Shown here in pieces: positions 1 through 6,998 of a stretch of DNA of 24,605 nucleotides. Source of the DNA: an uncultured Chloroflexota bacterium (GTDB taxonomy: Bacteria; Chloroflexota; Chloroflexia; Thermomicrobiales; UBA6265); contig CALGSZ010000165.1 in assembly GCA_937901745.1 (NCBI GenBank), forward strand, positions 1 through 24,605, written 5' to 3'. The notes beneath the pieces were generated by a model. The model saw only the letters and a list, made by a program, of their open reading frames with translations. It had not been told where the DNA came from and made no database searches. Made by a program: the position numbers and the translations under genes. Numbering within the stretch: position 1 is the stretch's first letter; the number at the start of each line of letters is the position of its first letter.

Positions 1-75
1 CCTCCCCCCGCTACCATCGCCCTGCACCCACGCGCCCCACTCCCATGCCAACCCCCCCTCTCCCCTTCCTTCCTA
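1..75. repeat. C-rich low-complexity tract
   Basis: The first 75 bases are strongly pyrimidine-biased on the plus strand, with several runs of four to six C, so the minus strand is G-rich. No open frame with coding character crosses it. It resembles in style the G-rich tracts at 12776-12830 and 21763-21876. It is cut by the window edge, so its true extent is unknown. Confidence 0.5.
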
Positions 76-120
76 TTTCCGACAGTCTTCAATACCACAT
101 CAATTTGACTCGCCTCTTGG

Positions 121-150
121 TTGACGGTGCCTTTGCGTGGCGCGTACAGT
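121..150 (+). promoter_or_regulatory. Promoter of the DUF2342 gene
   Basis: A -35 box TTGACG (121-126) and a -10 box TACAGT (145-150) are separated by 18 bases, matching 5/6 and 4/6 of the sigma-70 consensus. Transcription would start near 157, giving a leader of about 110 nt that contains a small stem-loop (GCCCC/GGGGC, 161-174). The assignment rests on consensus match and position only. Confidence 0.5.
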
Positions 151-265
151 CCCTTTCGATGCCCCGAATGGGGCGCGAATAGGGCTTGATGCGACCTGAA
201 CCGGCGCCTACGTAGTCGTGCGGCGAGTCGACAAGCTGGCTGGTCGCGCTAACCGAGGTTTCTTG

Positions 266-1480
266 ATGAATACTGAGCGACGCTTTCAAGGCGCGCGATC
301 GGCCTTCCCCATTGACCGGCGACTCATTGCCATGGGACTCCTGGCCGGGGCCGCTGTTGGCGCATGGGCAAGCGGCCGAGTGCGTGAGTGGTCGGCCCGG
401 TCCGCGACAGCGCCGGGTGGGCTGATCGATTGGGACCAAGCCCGCGGCATCGCGATCAACATGAATCGTGGGCTGACGCTGACTGCCGTCGAGCGGGATC
501 GCCTCGACCGGTATTATCGTGACCTCGTCCGGCGCTGTGTCCCGATCGTCTCCGAGTACACCGGCATTCAGCTGCCCGAGACGACTGAGCGCACCTTTGC
601 CTTCGACCGGGTCGACTGGATCAACGCGAATATTGATGCGTTCAAGACGATGCTGGCGCCGCTTGAGGCGTTGAATCCGACTCCCAGCTCTCGCTCGGTC
701 GCGGCCGCGCTGTGGGGCGGCATCAATCGGACGATCATCACGGCGGAGCTTGGGCTCCTACTCGGGTATCTCGCCCGCCGGGTGCTAGGCCAGTACGATC
801 TTGCCCTGCTCGGTCGGGAGCCGATCACCAACGGCAAGCTGTACTTTGTCGAGCCCAATATCCAAGGCGTCGAGCGGATGCTCGGGCTGCCGTCCGACGA
901 GTTCCGGATGTGGCTCGCCCTGCACGAGACGACGCACGCGTTCGAGTTCGAAGGGCATCCCTGGGTGCGCTCGTACTTCAATCAGCTGCTCGAGAGCTAC
1001 TTCGCTTTCTTGCGAGAGGATGCGGAGCAGCTGAAGCAGGGTATGCGCGGCCTCAAGATCCTCGTTGATCGCGTCCGCACCGGCGCGGGAGAAGGCGAGA
1101 GCTGGATCGAGGCGCTGATGACGCCCGAGCAGCGCGCGCTTTTCTCGAAGATGCAGGCCTTGATGTGCGTCATCGAGGGATACTCGAACCACGTCATGAA
1201 CGCGGTCGGTCAGCAGCTGCTCCGGGAATACGAGACGATCGCGACGAAGTTCGAGGCACGCCAACGTCAGCGGACGATGGCAGAGCAGCTGTTCGCCCGA
1301 TTGACTGGTCTCGATGTCAAACTCGAGCAGTATCGAATCGGCCAGAAGTTCATCGATACCATCGTCGAGCGGCGGGGACACGACGTGGCGCGGCGTGTCT
1401 GGGACGGGCCGGAAAATCTGCCGACGATGGAAGAGTTGAGGCAACCAGACCACTGGCTAGCGCGGGTCGTCGGCGGCTGA
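266..1480 (+). CDS. Zinc-dependent metalloprotease-like protein, DUF2342 (zincin) family
   Basis: The 404-residue protein carries a zincin signature HETTH at about residues 220-224, followed by FEFEGHPWVR. This is the pattern of the DUF2342 / 'coenzyme F420 biosynthesis-associated' family, where HExxH is followed by an F-G-PW block. The two histidines would bind zinc and the glutamate would act as base; the substrate is unknown for the family. Residues 20-36 are hydrophobic and could be a membrane anchor, after which a domain typical of the family begins (IDWDQA). I prefer ATG 266, because GAGG lies 8 bases upstream; an in-frame GTG at 218 would add 16 residues without a good ribosome site. 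The gene stands alone, convergent with purH. The family is mostly known from Actinobacteria and Chloroflexota. Family assignment is fairly secure; catalytic activity is inferred. Confidence 0.85.
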   Translation: MNTERRFQGARSAFPIDRRLIAMGLLAGAAVGAWASGRVREWSARSATAPGGLIDWDQARGIAINMNRGLTLTAVERDRLDRYYRDLVRRCVPIVSEYTGIQLPETTERTFAFDRVDWINANIDAFKTMLAPLEALNPTPSSRSVAAALWGGINRTIITAELGLLLGYLARRVLGQYDLALLGREPITNGKLYFVEPNIQGVERMLGLPSDEFRMWLALHETTHAFEFEGHPWVRSYFNQLLESYFAFLREDAEQLKQGMRGLKILVDRVRTGAGEGESWIEALMTPEQRALFSKMQALMCVIEGYSNHVMNAVGQQLLREYETIATKFEARQRQRTMAEQLFARLTGLDVKLEQYRIGQKFIDTIVERRGHDVARRVWDGPENLPTMEELRQPDHWLARVVGG

Positions 1481-1486
1481 ACCGCT

Positions 1487-1509
1487 CCGTCGTGTGCCGC
1501 CGACGACGG
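1487..1509. terminator. Hairpin between convergent genes
   Basis: A 7-bp perfect stem (CCGTCGT/ACGACGG) with a 9-nt loop sits in the 42-bp gap between the zincin and purH stop codons. There is no clear T run on either side, so it may slow or end transcription from both directions only weakly or with Rho. Confidence 0.35.
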
Positions 1510-1522
1510 TTGGCTGCCTGTA

Positions 1523-3073
1523 TCAATGTCTGAAGTGCCGGATGCTGGTGAAGATCATCGCCATCCCGGCCTCGTTTGCGGCGGCGATGACTTCCTCATC
1601 CCGCACGGAGCCGCCTGGCTGGATGACGGCGGTCACGCCGGCGGCTGCCGCGGCCTGAACGCCATCGGCAAACGGGAAGAAGGCGTCACTGGCGAGTACT
1701 GAGCCTCCTGCTCGCTCGCCGGCGACCCGGATGGCGATGCGAACGCTTTCCACTCGGTTGGGCTGGCCGCTTCCCACTCCGACAACGGCTCGGTCCTTGG
1801 CGAGCACGATCGCGTTCGACTTTACATGCCGGACCGCTTCCCACGCGAAAATCAAGTCTGACCATTCAGTGGGAGTCGGCTCGCGCTCCGTCACGACTTG
1901 CCAACGCGCAGGATCGTCCACTCGATCGTCCGGCTCCTGGATCAACAGCCCGCCGCGAATGGGCCGCACATCCCACAGCATCGGATCGTGCAGTGCGTCT
2001 TCACTCGGCGCCGGCATTTCCAGTAGGCGCAGCTGCTTCTTGCGCGTGAGACGCTCGAGGGCGGCCGGCTCGAATCCGGGTGCGATGACGACTTCGAAGA
2101 AGCTGGAGGCGATTCGGTTCGCCGTCAGCTCGTCGATCGGGCGATTCGCGGCGATGATTCCACCGAACGCCGAGACGGGATCGCCCGCCAAGGCTGCCTC
2201 AAATGCCTCGGAAATCGTCTCGCGCTCGGCCAGTCCGCAGGGGATCGTGTGCTTGACGATTGACACGGCCGGCTCGTGAAAACGCAGAATCGCGTTCCAA
2301 GCCGCGTCGGCGTCGAGCAGGTTGTTGAACGACAACTGCTTGCCTGAGAGTTGACGAGCGTCGAGGACGCCGAGTGGGGCCTGGCCGGCAACGAGCCGAC
2401 GGTAAACGGCCGCGGCTTGCTGCGGATTTTCGCCATAGCGCAGCGAGGCAAGGAGTCGGCCAGCGACGCTGATCTCGGTTGGCCATTCGGGATGCGCGGC
2501 GGAGGCCCTTCTCAGGTACTCGGCAACGACCGTGTCATAGGCGGCGACATGGGCGAACGCTTTCGCGGCCAGCTCGCGCCGTCGCTCGATCGGGAAGAAG
2601 TCGCCACGCAGAGCTTCCAGCACCGGGCCGTAGTCGTCCGGATCAATGACGACGACGACGTCGCGGAAATTCTTGGCCGCGGCTCGGATCATCGCCGGAC
2701 CGCCGATATCGATCTGCTCGATGGCGTCGCGCTCCGAGACGCCCTCCTGAGCTACAGTCGCCTCGAACGGGTAGAGGTTGACGGCAACGAGGTCAATTGT
2801 CGGAAACTGATGCTCCTCCAGCGCCGCAACATGCGACGGTTCATCGCGGAGCGCCAAGAGTCCGGCATGGACTCGTGGGTGGAGTGTCTTTACCCGTCCA
2901 TCGAGAATTTCTGGGAAGCCTGTTAGGTCAGAGATCGAGGTGGCGGGGACTCCGGCGCTGCGAAGCGCCGCCAACGTGCCGCCGGTGGAGATCAGTTCCC
3001 AGCCAAGCTCAACGAGTGAGCGCCCGAACTCGACGATGCCTCGCTTGTCATAGACGCTGAGGAGCGCGCGCAC
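1523..3073 (-). CDS. purH: Bifunctional AICAR formyltransferase / IMP cyclohydrolase
   Basis: This 516-residue protein performs the last two steps of de novo purine synthesis: formylation of AICAR with 10-formyl-THF and ring closure to IMP. The N-terminal MGS-like cyclohydrolase domain (about 1-200) shows YDKRGIVEF, STGGT and GRVKTLHPRVHAGLL. The C-terminal transformylase domain shows RYGENPQQ (about 212-219), SFNNLLDADAAW and the catalytic Lys-His pair in VKHTIPCG (K274, H275), and ends with the usual QPGGSVRDEE...FTSIRHFRH. Length is normal for the family. The start is GTG, supported by AAGGAAGG 7-8 bases upstream. It is the last gene of the minus-strand block but has its own promoter at 3325-3353 and a structured leader, so it is probably regulated apart from birA. 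prs in the same block makes PRPP, the first purine precursor. Confidence 0.97.
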   Translation of the reverse strand: MRALLSVYDKRGIVEFGRSLVELGWELISTGGTLAALRSAGVPATSISDLTGFPEILDGRVKTLHPRVHAGLLALRDEPSHVAALEEHQFPTIDLVAVNLYPFEATVAQEGVSERDAIEQIDIGGPAMIRAAAKNFRDVVVVIDPDDYGPVLEALRGDFFPIERRRELAAKAFAHVAAYDTVVAEYLRRASAAHPEWPTEISVAGRLLASLRYGENPQQAAAVYRRLVAGQAPLGVLDARQLSGKQLSFNNLLDADAAWNAILRFHEPAVSIVKHTIPCGLAERETISEAFEAALAGDPVSAFGGIIAANRPIDELTANRIASSFFEVVIAPGFEPAALERLTRKKQLRLLEMPAPSEDALHDPMLWDVRPIRGGLLIQEPDDRVDDPARWQVVTEREPTPTEWSDLIFAWEAVRHVKSNAIVLAKDRAVVGVGSGQPNRVESVRIAIRVAGERAGGSVLASDAFFPFADGVQAAAAAGVTAVIQPGGSVRDEEVIAAANEAGMAMIFTSIRHFRH

Positions 3074-3236
3074 GATTGTCCTTCCTTACCATTCTGGCAT
3101 GCCATGGGCCAAACGGGCCCAACCCTGCGGATCATACCAACGGTCGCGCGGAGCGGAGGGGAATCCATGTGATGAGGGGATCGCTGCCACGGCGACCGAA
3201 GATGCCGATGAAAATTCGGAGTTCCGCACAAGAAAA

Positions 3237-3319
3237 CGTGCTCCGACAATCCTGCCGTCCTCAGAAGATAGCGGTGTTACCCGCCCTCTCCTGATTCCGT
3301 ACAGAATCATCGGAGCACG
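3237..3319 (-). promoter_or_regulatory. Candidate structured leader RNA (cis-regulatory) of purH
   Basis: Read on the minus strand, a perfect 10-bp stem (CGTGCTCCGA, 3319-3310, with TCGGAGCACG, 3246-3237) closes an 83-nt element. Inside it, directly stacked on the closing stem, is a 6-bp hairpin (TGATTC/GAATCA, 3309-3292). Then comes a GCGG/CCGC hairpin (3284-3271) with loop GTAACA, and possibly a small third stem. The predicted transcription start (about 3318) coincides with the 5' strand of the closing stem, as in many riboswitch aptamers. The 3' strand of the stem is followed at once by TTTTCTT, so it could also act as a terminator. I compared it by eye with ZTP/pfl, PRPP (ykkC), purine, THF, T-box and SAM-I signatures and found no convincing match. 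Function is inferred from position. Confidence 0.45.
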
Positions 3320-3324
3320 GCATT

Positions 3325-3353
3325 AACGTACACCTTCCTTGCCTCCTTGTCAA
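3325..3353 (-). promoter_or_regulatory. Promoter of purH
   Basis: On the minus strand a perfect -35 TTGACA (3353-3348) is followed after 17 bases by TACGTT (3330-3325). Transcription would begin near 3318, leaving a leader of about 245 nt before the purH GTG. It sits in the 360-bp gap between birA and purH, which apart from this promoter and the folded leader holds no convincing gene. Confidence 0.65.
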
Positions 3354-3435
3354 CACAGTTTTGCCGAGATTCTCGATTGAATTTTGAGTGGGCCCGATGA
3401 GTACCTGCTGCTCGCCGATCCCTGTAGGACTTCGA

Positions 3436-4194
3436 TCACTGGTGGTCGTTGGGAGTCGGACGCGGACCTCGCACGAGGTCGCCCGCGACGATGCGGCGTA
3501 CCGTATTGTCCCCGATTTCCAGCACCAGCGCTCCGTCGGCATCCACGCCGCGAAACCAGCCCGTGTATCGCCGCTCGTCGTCTCGGATCTCGACCATCTC
3601 GCCGAGATACGCGGCACGCGTGGTCCAAGGCGCCAGATCAGGGCGGCCGCTGGCCTCCAGGAACGCGCTGTAATGACAGTCAAGCCGGGTCAAGAGAGCA
3701 TCGAGCAGTGCCTTGCGATCGAGGACACTTCCGGTCTCTGTAAGCAGGCTGGCTGCTCCGTGTGGCAAGGCGTCGAGTGGCGTCGAGACGTTGATCCCGA
3801 TGCCGACGATGGCCGTTGTTCGATTGTCCGGTCCTGGCTGTGTCGTGACGAGGATGCCGGCGATCTTTCTGTCACCTAGCAGCACATCGTTCGGCCATTT
3901 CAGACGGCATGACGCGCCGGCTACATCCTCGATGGCCTCTGCGACGGCGACACCGGTCACAAGTGGCAGCGTGGAAAGGCGAGCGGCCGGGAGCGGTGGG
4001 CGCAGCAGGACAGAGAGGAGGAGAGACGAGCCCGGCGGCGCGATCCACGACCGGCCGCCACGCCCACGTCCAGCCGTTTGCTCGTCGGCGACGACGACTA
4101 GTCCCTCCGCCGCGCCTTCCGCGGCCAGTCGAGCCACGTCGTCCATCGTGCTTGTCGTCGTCGGCAACCAGACGACCGGCTCACCGATGCGCAT
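3436..4194 (-). CDS. birA: Biotin--[acetyl-CoA-carboxylase] ligase, class I (no DNA-binding domain)
   Basis: The 252-residue enzyme activates biotin as biotinyl-AMP and transfers it to the lysine of biotin carboxyl carrier proteins. Visible motifs are STMDDVARL near the N-terminus (biotin/ATP site), GRGRGGRSW at about residues 43-51 (the glycine-rich adenylate loop), KWPNDVLL (about 99-106), the KIAGIL strand and GIGINVS. The small C-terminal SH3-like domain is present (GEMVEIRDDERRYTGWFRGVDADGAL). No N-terminal winged helix is present, so it should be a ligase only, not a biotin-operon repressor. ATG 4194 has GAGG 7 bases upstream. It lies 62 bp after prs on the same strand and is probably cotranscribed with glmU-prs. 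Confidence 0.93.
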   Translation of the reverse strand: MRIGEPVVWLPTTTSTMDDVARLAAEGAAEGLVVVADEQTAGRGRGGRSWIAPPGSSLLLSVLLRPPLPAARLSTLPLVTGVAVAEAIEDVAGASCRLKWPNDVLLGDRKIAGILVTTQPGPDNRTTAIVGIGINVSTPLDALPHGAASLLTETGSVLDRKALLDALLTRLDCHYSAFLEASGRPDLAPWTTRAAYLGEMVEIRDDERRYTGWFRGVDADGALVLEIGDNTVRRIVAGDLVRGPRPTPNDHQ

Positions 4195-4256
4195 GAACTT
4201 GCCTCGGTTCGGAGTGATCGCGTGAGCGTTCGCCGGAAAAGGCAGCTAAGACGCGC

Positions 4257-5195
4257 CTAGGTGAACAGCGCGCTCACGCTGAGGTCTTTGTGAATGCGTG
4301 TGATCGCTTCGGCGAGCAGAGGCGCCACCGTGACGACCTCGACACGGTCGCGCGGACCGGTCTCCGGCAGCGGCACCGAGTCGGTTACGAAGACGCGAGA
4401 AATCGGTGAATTCGCGATCTTCTCGAGCGCGTTGTCGGCGAATATGCCGTGCGTGGCCGCGGCATGGATCTCGGCAGCGCCGCGCTCACTGAGCAGATTG
4501 GCGGCGAGGACGAGCGTGCTGCCGGTGGAGATCATGTCGTCGACGATGATCGCCGTCTTGCCCTCGACATCACCGACCATCTCGAGCATCTCGGTCGCCT
4601 CGGGGCCTGGGTGCCGTTTCGAGATGATGGCGATCGAGCCGCCTACTCGCGAGCGAAAGTCGTCGGCCCTGGCAACACCGCCGGAATCCGGGCTAACCGC
4701 GACGAGGTTGTCGCCGGATTGCCAGCGGAACCGGCGCGCGAGCAGCGGCGTGGCGCGAAGGTGGTCGACCGGGATGTCGAAGAAGCCCTCGATCGCCGGC
4801 GCGTGGAGGTCGAGTGTTAGGATGCGGTTGGCGCCCGCGGTCACCAGCAGATTCGCGACGAGTTTGGCAGAGATCGGCTCCCGTCCGGTCGTCTTCTTCT
4901 CCTGCTTCGCGTACCCGTAATACGGGATGACCGCCGTGATCCGCGCCGCGGAGGCGCGTCGGAGCGCGTCGATCATCAGCAGAAGCTCCATGATGTGATG
5001 ATCGACGGGCATGCACATCGACTGCACGACGAAGACGTCCGAGCCGCGGACGTTTTCTTCCAGCTTGACGCGCGTTTCGCCGTTCTTCCACGACCCGACT
5101 ATCGCCCGGCCCAACGTCGTATCGAGCTCACGGGCAATCGCAGCCGCTAAGGTTGGGTGGGAATTACCGGCAAAGATCTGGAGCCGACCGTCCAT
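4257..5195 (-). CDS. prs: Ribose-phosphate pyrophosphokinase (PRPP synthetase)
   Basis: The 312-residue enzyme makes PRPP from ribose-5-phosphate and ATP, feeding purine, pyrimidine, histidine, tryptophan and NAD synthesis. It matches class I PRPP synthetases over its length: FAGNSHPTLA at the start, the IPYYGYAKQEKKTTGREPI segment (catalytic flexible loop), ISAKLVANLL, the metal/ATP motif TLDLHAPAIEGFFDIPVDHL, and the PRPP-binding loop VDDMISTGSTL. Small departures from the usual text (DLHAPAIEGFF for DLHAAQIQGFF, DDMISTGST for DDMIDTAGT) are conservative. Only 8 bp separate it from the glmU stop, so the two should be translated from one message. PRPP production close to purH makes metabolic sense, though purH has its own promoter. 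Confidence 0.96.
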   Translation of the reverse strand: MDGRLQIFAGNSHPTLAAAIARELDTTLGRAIVGSWKNGETRVKLEENVRGSDVFVVQSMCMPVDHHIMELLLMIDALRRASAARITAVIPYYGYAKQEKKTTGREPISAKLVANLLVTAGANRILTLDLHAPAIEGFFDIPVDHLRATPLLARRFRWQSGDNLVAVSPDSGGVARADDFRSRVGGSIAIISKRHPGPEATEMLEMVGDVEGKTAIIVDDMISTGSTLVLAANLLSERGAAEIHAAATHGIFADNALEKIANSPISRVFVTDSVPLPETGPRDRVEVVTVAPLLAEAITRIHKDLSVSALFT

Positions 5196-5203
5196 TTATC
5201 GCC

Positions 5204-6664
5204 TCATTCGTCGCCTTCCGGCGCATGATCCTTTTTCGTGGGTTCCTCAGAGGATTGTGTTGGTCGAATTGGCCTCGCGGGGACGCCGACGACTGTTACA
5301 CCTGGAGGCACGTCTCGAGTTACCACAGACCCGGCTCCGGTGCGCGCGCCAGCCCCAATCGTCACGGGAGCGACCAGCATCGAGTCGCTGCCGATAAAGG
5401 CTCCTTCGCCGATCTCGGTGCGGTGCTTCGAGACTCCGTCGAAATTGCAGGTGATCGTCCCGGCGCCAACATTCGTCTCCGCGCCGATTCGCGCATCGCC
5501 GAGATAGCTCACGTGCCCGACTTTGACTCCCGGCTCCACCACGGCGTTCTTGAGCTCAGCGTAGTTCCCGATATGCACGTGGTCGGCAATGACCGTGCCA
5601 CCGCGCAGGTGCGCGTATGGTCCGACATCGGAATCATCACCGACGGTGGAATCGACAATCGTCGAGGCGCGCACCTGGACCCGGTCACCGATGCGGGCGT
5701 TGCGAAGACTCGCGCCTGGCCCGATCTGGCAGCCGGAGCCGATGACCGTCTTCCCCTCGAGCATCGTGAACGGCAGAATCGTCGTGTCTCGCCCGATCTC
5801 GACATCCGCGTCGATCAGCACCGTTTCGGGAGCCAGAATCGTAACGCCGTCGAGCATCCAGCGCCGCCGGATACGGTCGCGAATTAGCGCGTCCGCGCGA
5901 GCCAGTTCGACGCGGTCGTTGATTCCCAAGACGATCTCAGAGGGGGCCGTGACCGTGGCCACCGGCCAGGGACCCTTCGCCGTTGCCCGCTCCAGAACCG
6001 CCATCTCAACGAGATCGGTCAGGTAGTACTCACCGTTGGAGGCGCTCGGGACGAGTCTTGAAAGGGCGTCCCGCGCCCAGCTTGCCTCGATCGCCATCAT
6101 GCCGCTGTTGATCTCGACACGGCCGCGCCGCAGCGCTGGATCATCATCTGCCTTCTCGACGATCCGGACCGGCCGGCCGTGCCGATCTCGCTCGATGCGA
6201 CCATAGGCGGCTGCGTCGTCAAGCTCACAGGTGAGAATCGTGACGAGTGCTCGACTTTCGCGCGCGCCAGCGATGAGGTCGGAAACAACCTGCCCGGTTA
6301 GGAGCGGGTGGTCCGCGTAGAGGACGACGATCCAGCGAGCCGATTCGATCGTGTCCAACGCGCGCCGGACGGCATCGCCGGTGCCGCGCGGCGGGTCTTG
6401 AATCACCGTTTGAAACGGCGGCGCGCCGTCGAGCCGAGTCGCAAGATCGCTAAGGTGAGGAGAGACAACGACGGTCGTTGAGGCGGGTGAGATTGCCAAG
6501 CCCGCTCGGAGAACGTGGAGGATCATCGGCAAGCCCGCCACCGGGTGGAGCGGCTTCGGCAGCGCCGATTTCATCCTCGTTCCCGCCCCAGCGGCGAGGA
6601 CGACGAGTGCCGTGTCGGCGGCCCGCGGCGCCGCGCCCGGATCGGCGTCTTGCTGCATCTTCAT
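5204..6664 (-). CDS. glmU: Bifunctional GlcNAc-1-P uridyltransferase / GlcN-1-P acetyltransferase
   Basis: This 486-residue cytoplasmic enzyme makes UDP-GlcNAc for peptidoglycan. The N-terminal nucleotidyltransferase domain begins with LAAGAGTRMKSALPKPLH (about 23-40) and contains QDPPRGTGDAV and YADHPLL. The C-terminal left-handed beta-helix is visible as hexapeptide repeats from about residue 260, with NYAELKNA, HVSYLGDA, GAGTITCNFDGVSKHRT and GSDSMLVAPV, all hallmarks of GlmU acetyltransferase. The last 25 residues are polar and variable. ATG 6664 has only a weak ribosome site; the Met two codons on (6658) is an alternative. It follows tRNA-Gln by 35 nt on the same strand, so the message may be processed out of a tRNA-glmU transcript. 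It heads the glmU-prs-birA run. Confidence 0.96.
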   Translation of the reverse strand: MKMQQDADPGAAPRAADTALVVLAAGAGTRMKSALPKPLHPVAGLPMILHVLRAGLAISPASTTVVVSPHLSDLATRLDGAPPFQTVIQDPPRGTGDAVRRALDTIESARWIVVLYADHPLLTGQVVSDLIAGARESRALVTILTCELDDAAAYGRIERDRHGRPVRIVEKADDDPALRRGRVEINSGMMAIEASWARDALSRLVPSASNGEYYLTDLVEMAVLERATAKGPWPVATVTAPSEIVLGINDRVELARADALIRDRIRRRWMLDGVTILAPETVLIDADVEIGRDTTILPFTMLEGKTVIGSGCQIGPGASLRNARIGDRVQVRASTIVDSTVGDDSDVGPYAHLRGGTVIADHVHIGNYAELKNAVVEPGVKVGHVSYLGDARIGAETNVGAGTITCNFDGVSKHRTEIGEGAFIGSDSMLVAPVTIGAGARTGAGSVVTRDVPPGVTVVGVPARPIRPTQSSEEPTKKDHAPEGDE

Positions 6665-6699
6665 GCTGAGGCGGATCCACCAGCCGAGATGAGGACGGG

Positions 6700-6770
6700 C
6701 TGGCGGGCCAGGATTCGAACCTGGAACAAGGGTTCCAAAGACCCGTGTGATACCATTTCACCACCCGCCA
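6700..6770 (-). tRNA. tRNA-Gln (UUG)
   Basis: The minus strand folds as a 71-nt cloverleaf: acceptor TGGCGGG/CCCGCCA with the U1-A72 pair typical of glutamine tRNA, D-arm GTGA/TCAC, anticodon loop CTTTGGA (anticodon UUG), T-arm CCAGG/CCTGG with TTCGAAT, and discriminator G. CCA is not encoded. The first anticodon-stem pair (C27 with U43) is a mismatch. It lies just upstream of glmU on the same strand. Confidence 0.95.
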
Positions 6771-6821
6771 ACAAGCCGCTCGAAGTCGGACGGTCAATAG
6801 GTGACCCGACTCCGTCTGGGA

Positions 6822-6850
6822 ATGATAGCACGGCCGTTCGCCGCATTGTG
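6822..6850 (-). promoter_or_regulatory. Promoter of tRNA-Gln / glmU run
   Basis: On the minus strand TATCAT (6827-6822) is preceded by TGC, an extended -10 element. Seventeen bases further up lies only a poor -35 (CACAAT). The start would be near 6815, 45 nt before the tRNA 5' end. It may serve both the tRNA and the glmU-prs-birA genes. Confidence 0.45.
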
Positions 6851-6865
6851 GCGGCGCTTTGCCGG

Positions 6866-6885
6866 TTTGGGACGTTAGTCCCCTT
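6866..6885. promoter_or_regulatory. DosR-box-like palindrome (NarL/LuxR-type operator)
   Basis: The core GGGACGTTAGTCCC (6869-6882) is an inverted repeat with perfect GGGAC/GTCCC half-sites around GTTA, flanked upstream by TTT. The mycobacterial DosR (DevR) consensus core is GGGACTWWAGTCCC, so 13 of 14 core bases agree. DosR is a NarL-family regulator partnered with HisKA_3 kinases, and the next gene encodes a kinase of that type. The site is centred about 43 bases before the predicted start of the 6884-6912 promoter, a usual activator position, and about 60 bases upstream of the divergent tRNA-Gln start. Binding by a DosR-like protein is inferred. Confidence 0.5.
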
Positions 6886-6912
6886 GCCCTGGTCCCGGCA
6901 GCACCCTACGCT
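6884..6912 (+). promoter_or_regulatory. Candidate promoter of the histidine kinase gene
   Basis: TTGCCC (6884-6889) and TACGCT (6907-6912) are 17 bases apart. Both boxes are weak, as expected of an activator-dependent promoter, and the DosR-like palindrome abuts the -35. The start would be near 6919, giving a leader of about 80 nt. Confidence 0.4.
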
Positions 6913-6998
6913 CAAGTCGCCGCGGTACGTCCGTTGTGCCATCAACGCGGCATCACCGGGCGCCGAACGCCGCAGAGTGACCTGGGAGTAGGAGTCGA

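Noticed and set aside
785..1453. 222-codon minus-strand frame opposite the DUF2342 gene
   Set aside because: Complementary shadow of the zincin gene without any recognised motif.
3260..3300. T-box-like text (GGGCGGGTAACACCGC) in the purH leader, minus strand
   Set aside because: The invariant antiterminator UGGNACC bulge and the specifier-loop layout are absent, and purH is not an expected T-box target.
5153..5887. 244-codon plus-strand frame opposite glmU
   Set aside because: It is antisense to a clear glmU reading frame; long shadow frames are expected at this GC content.
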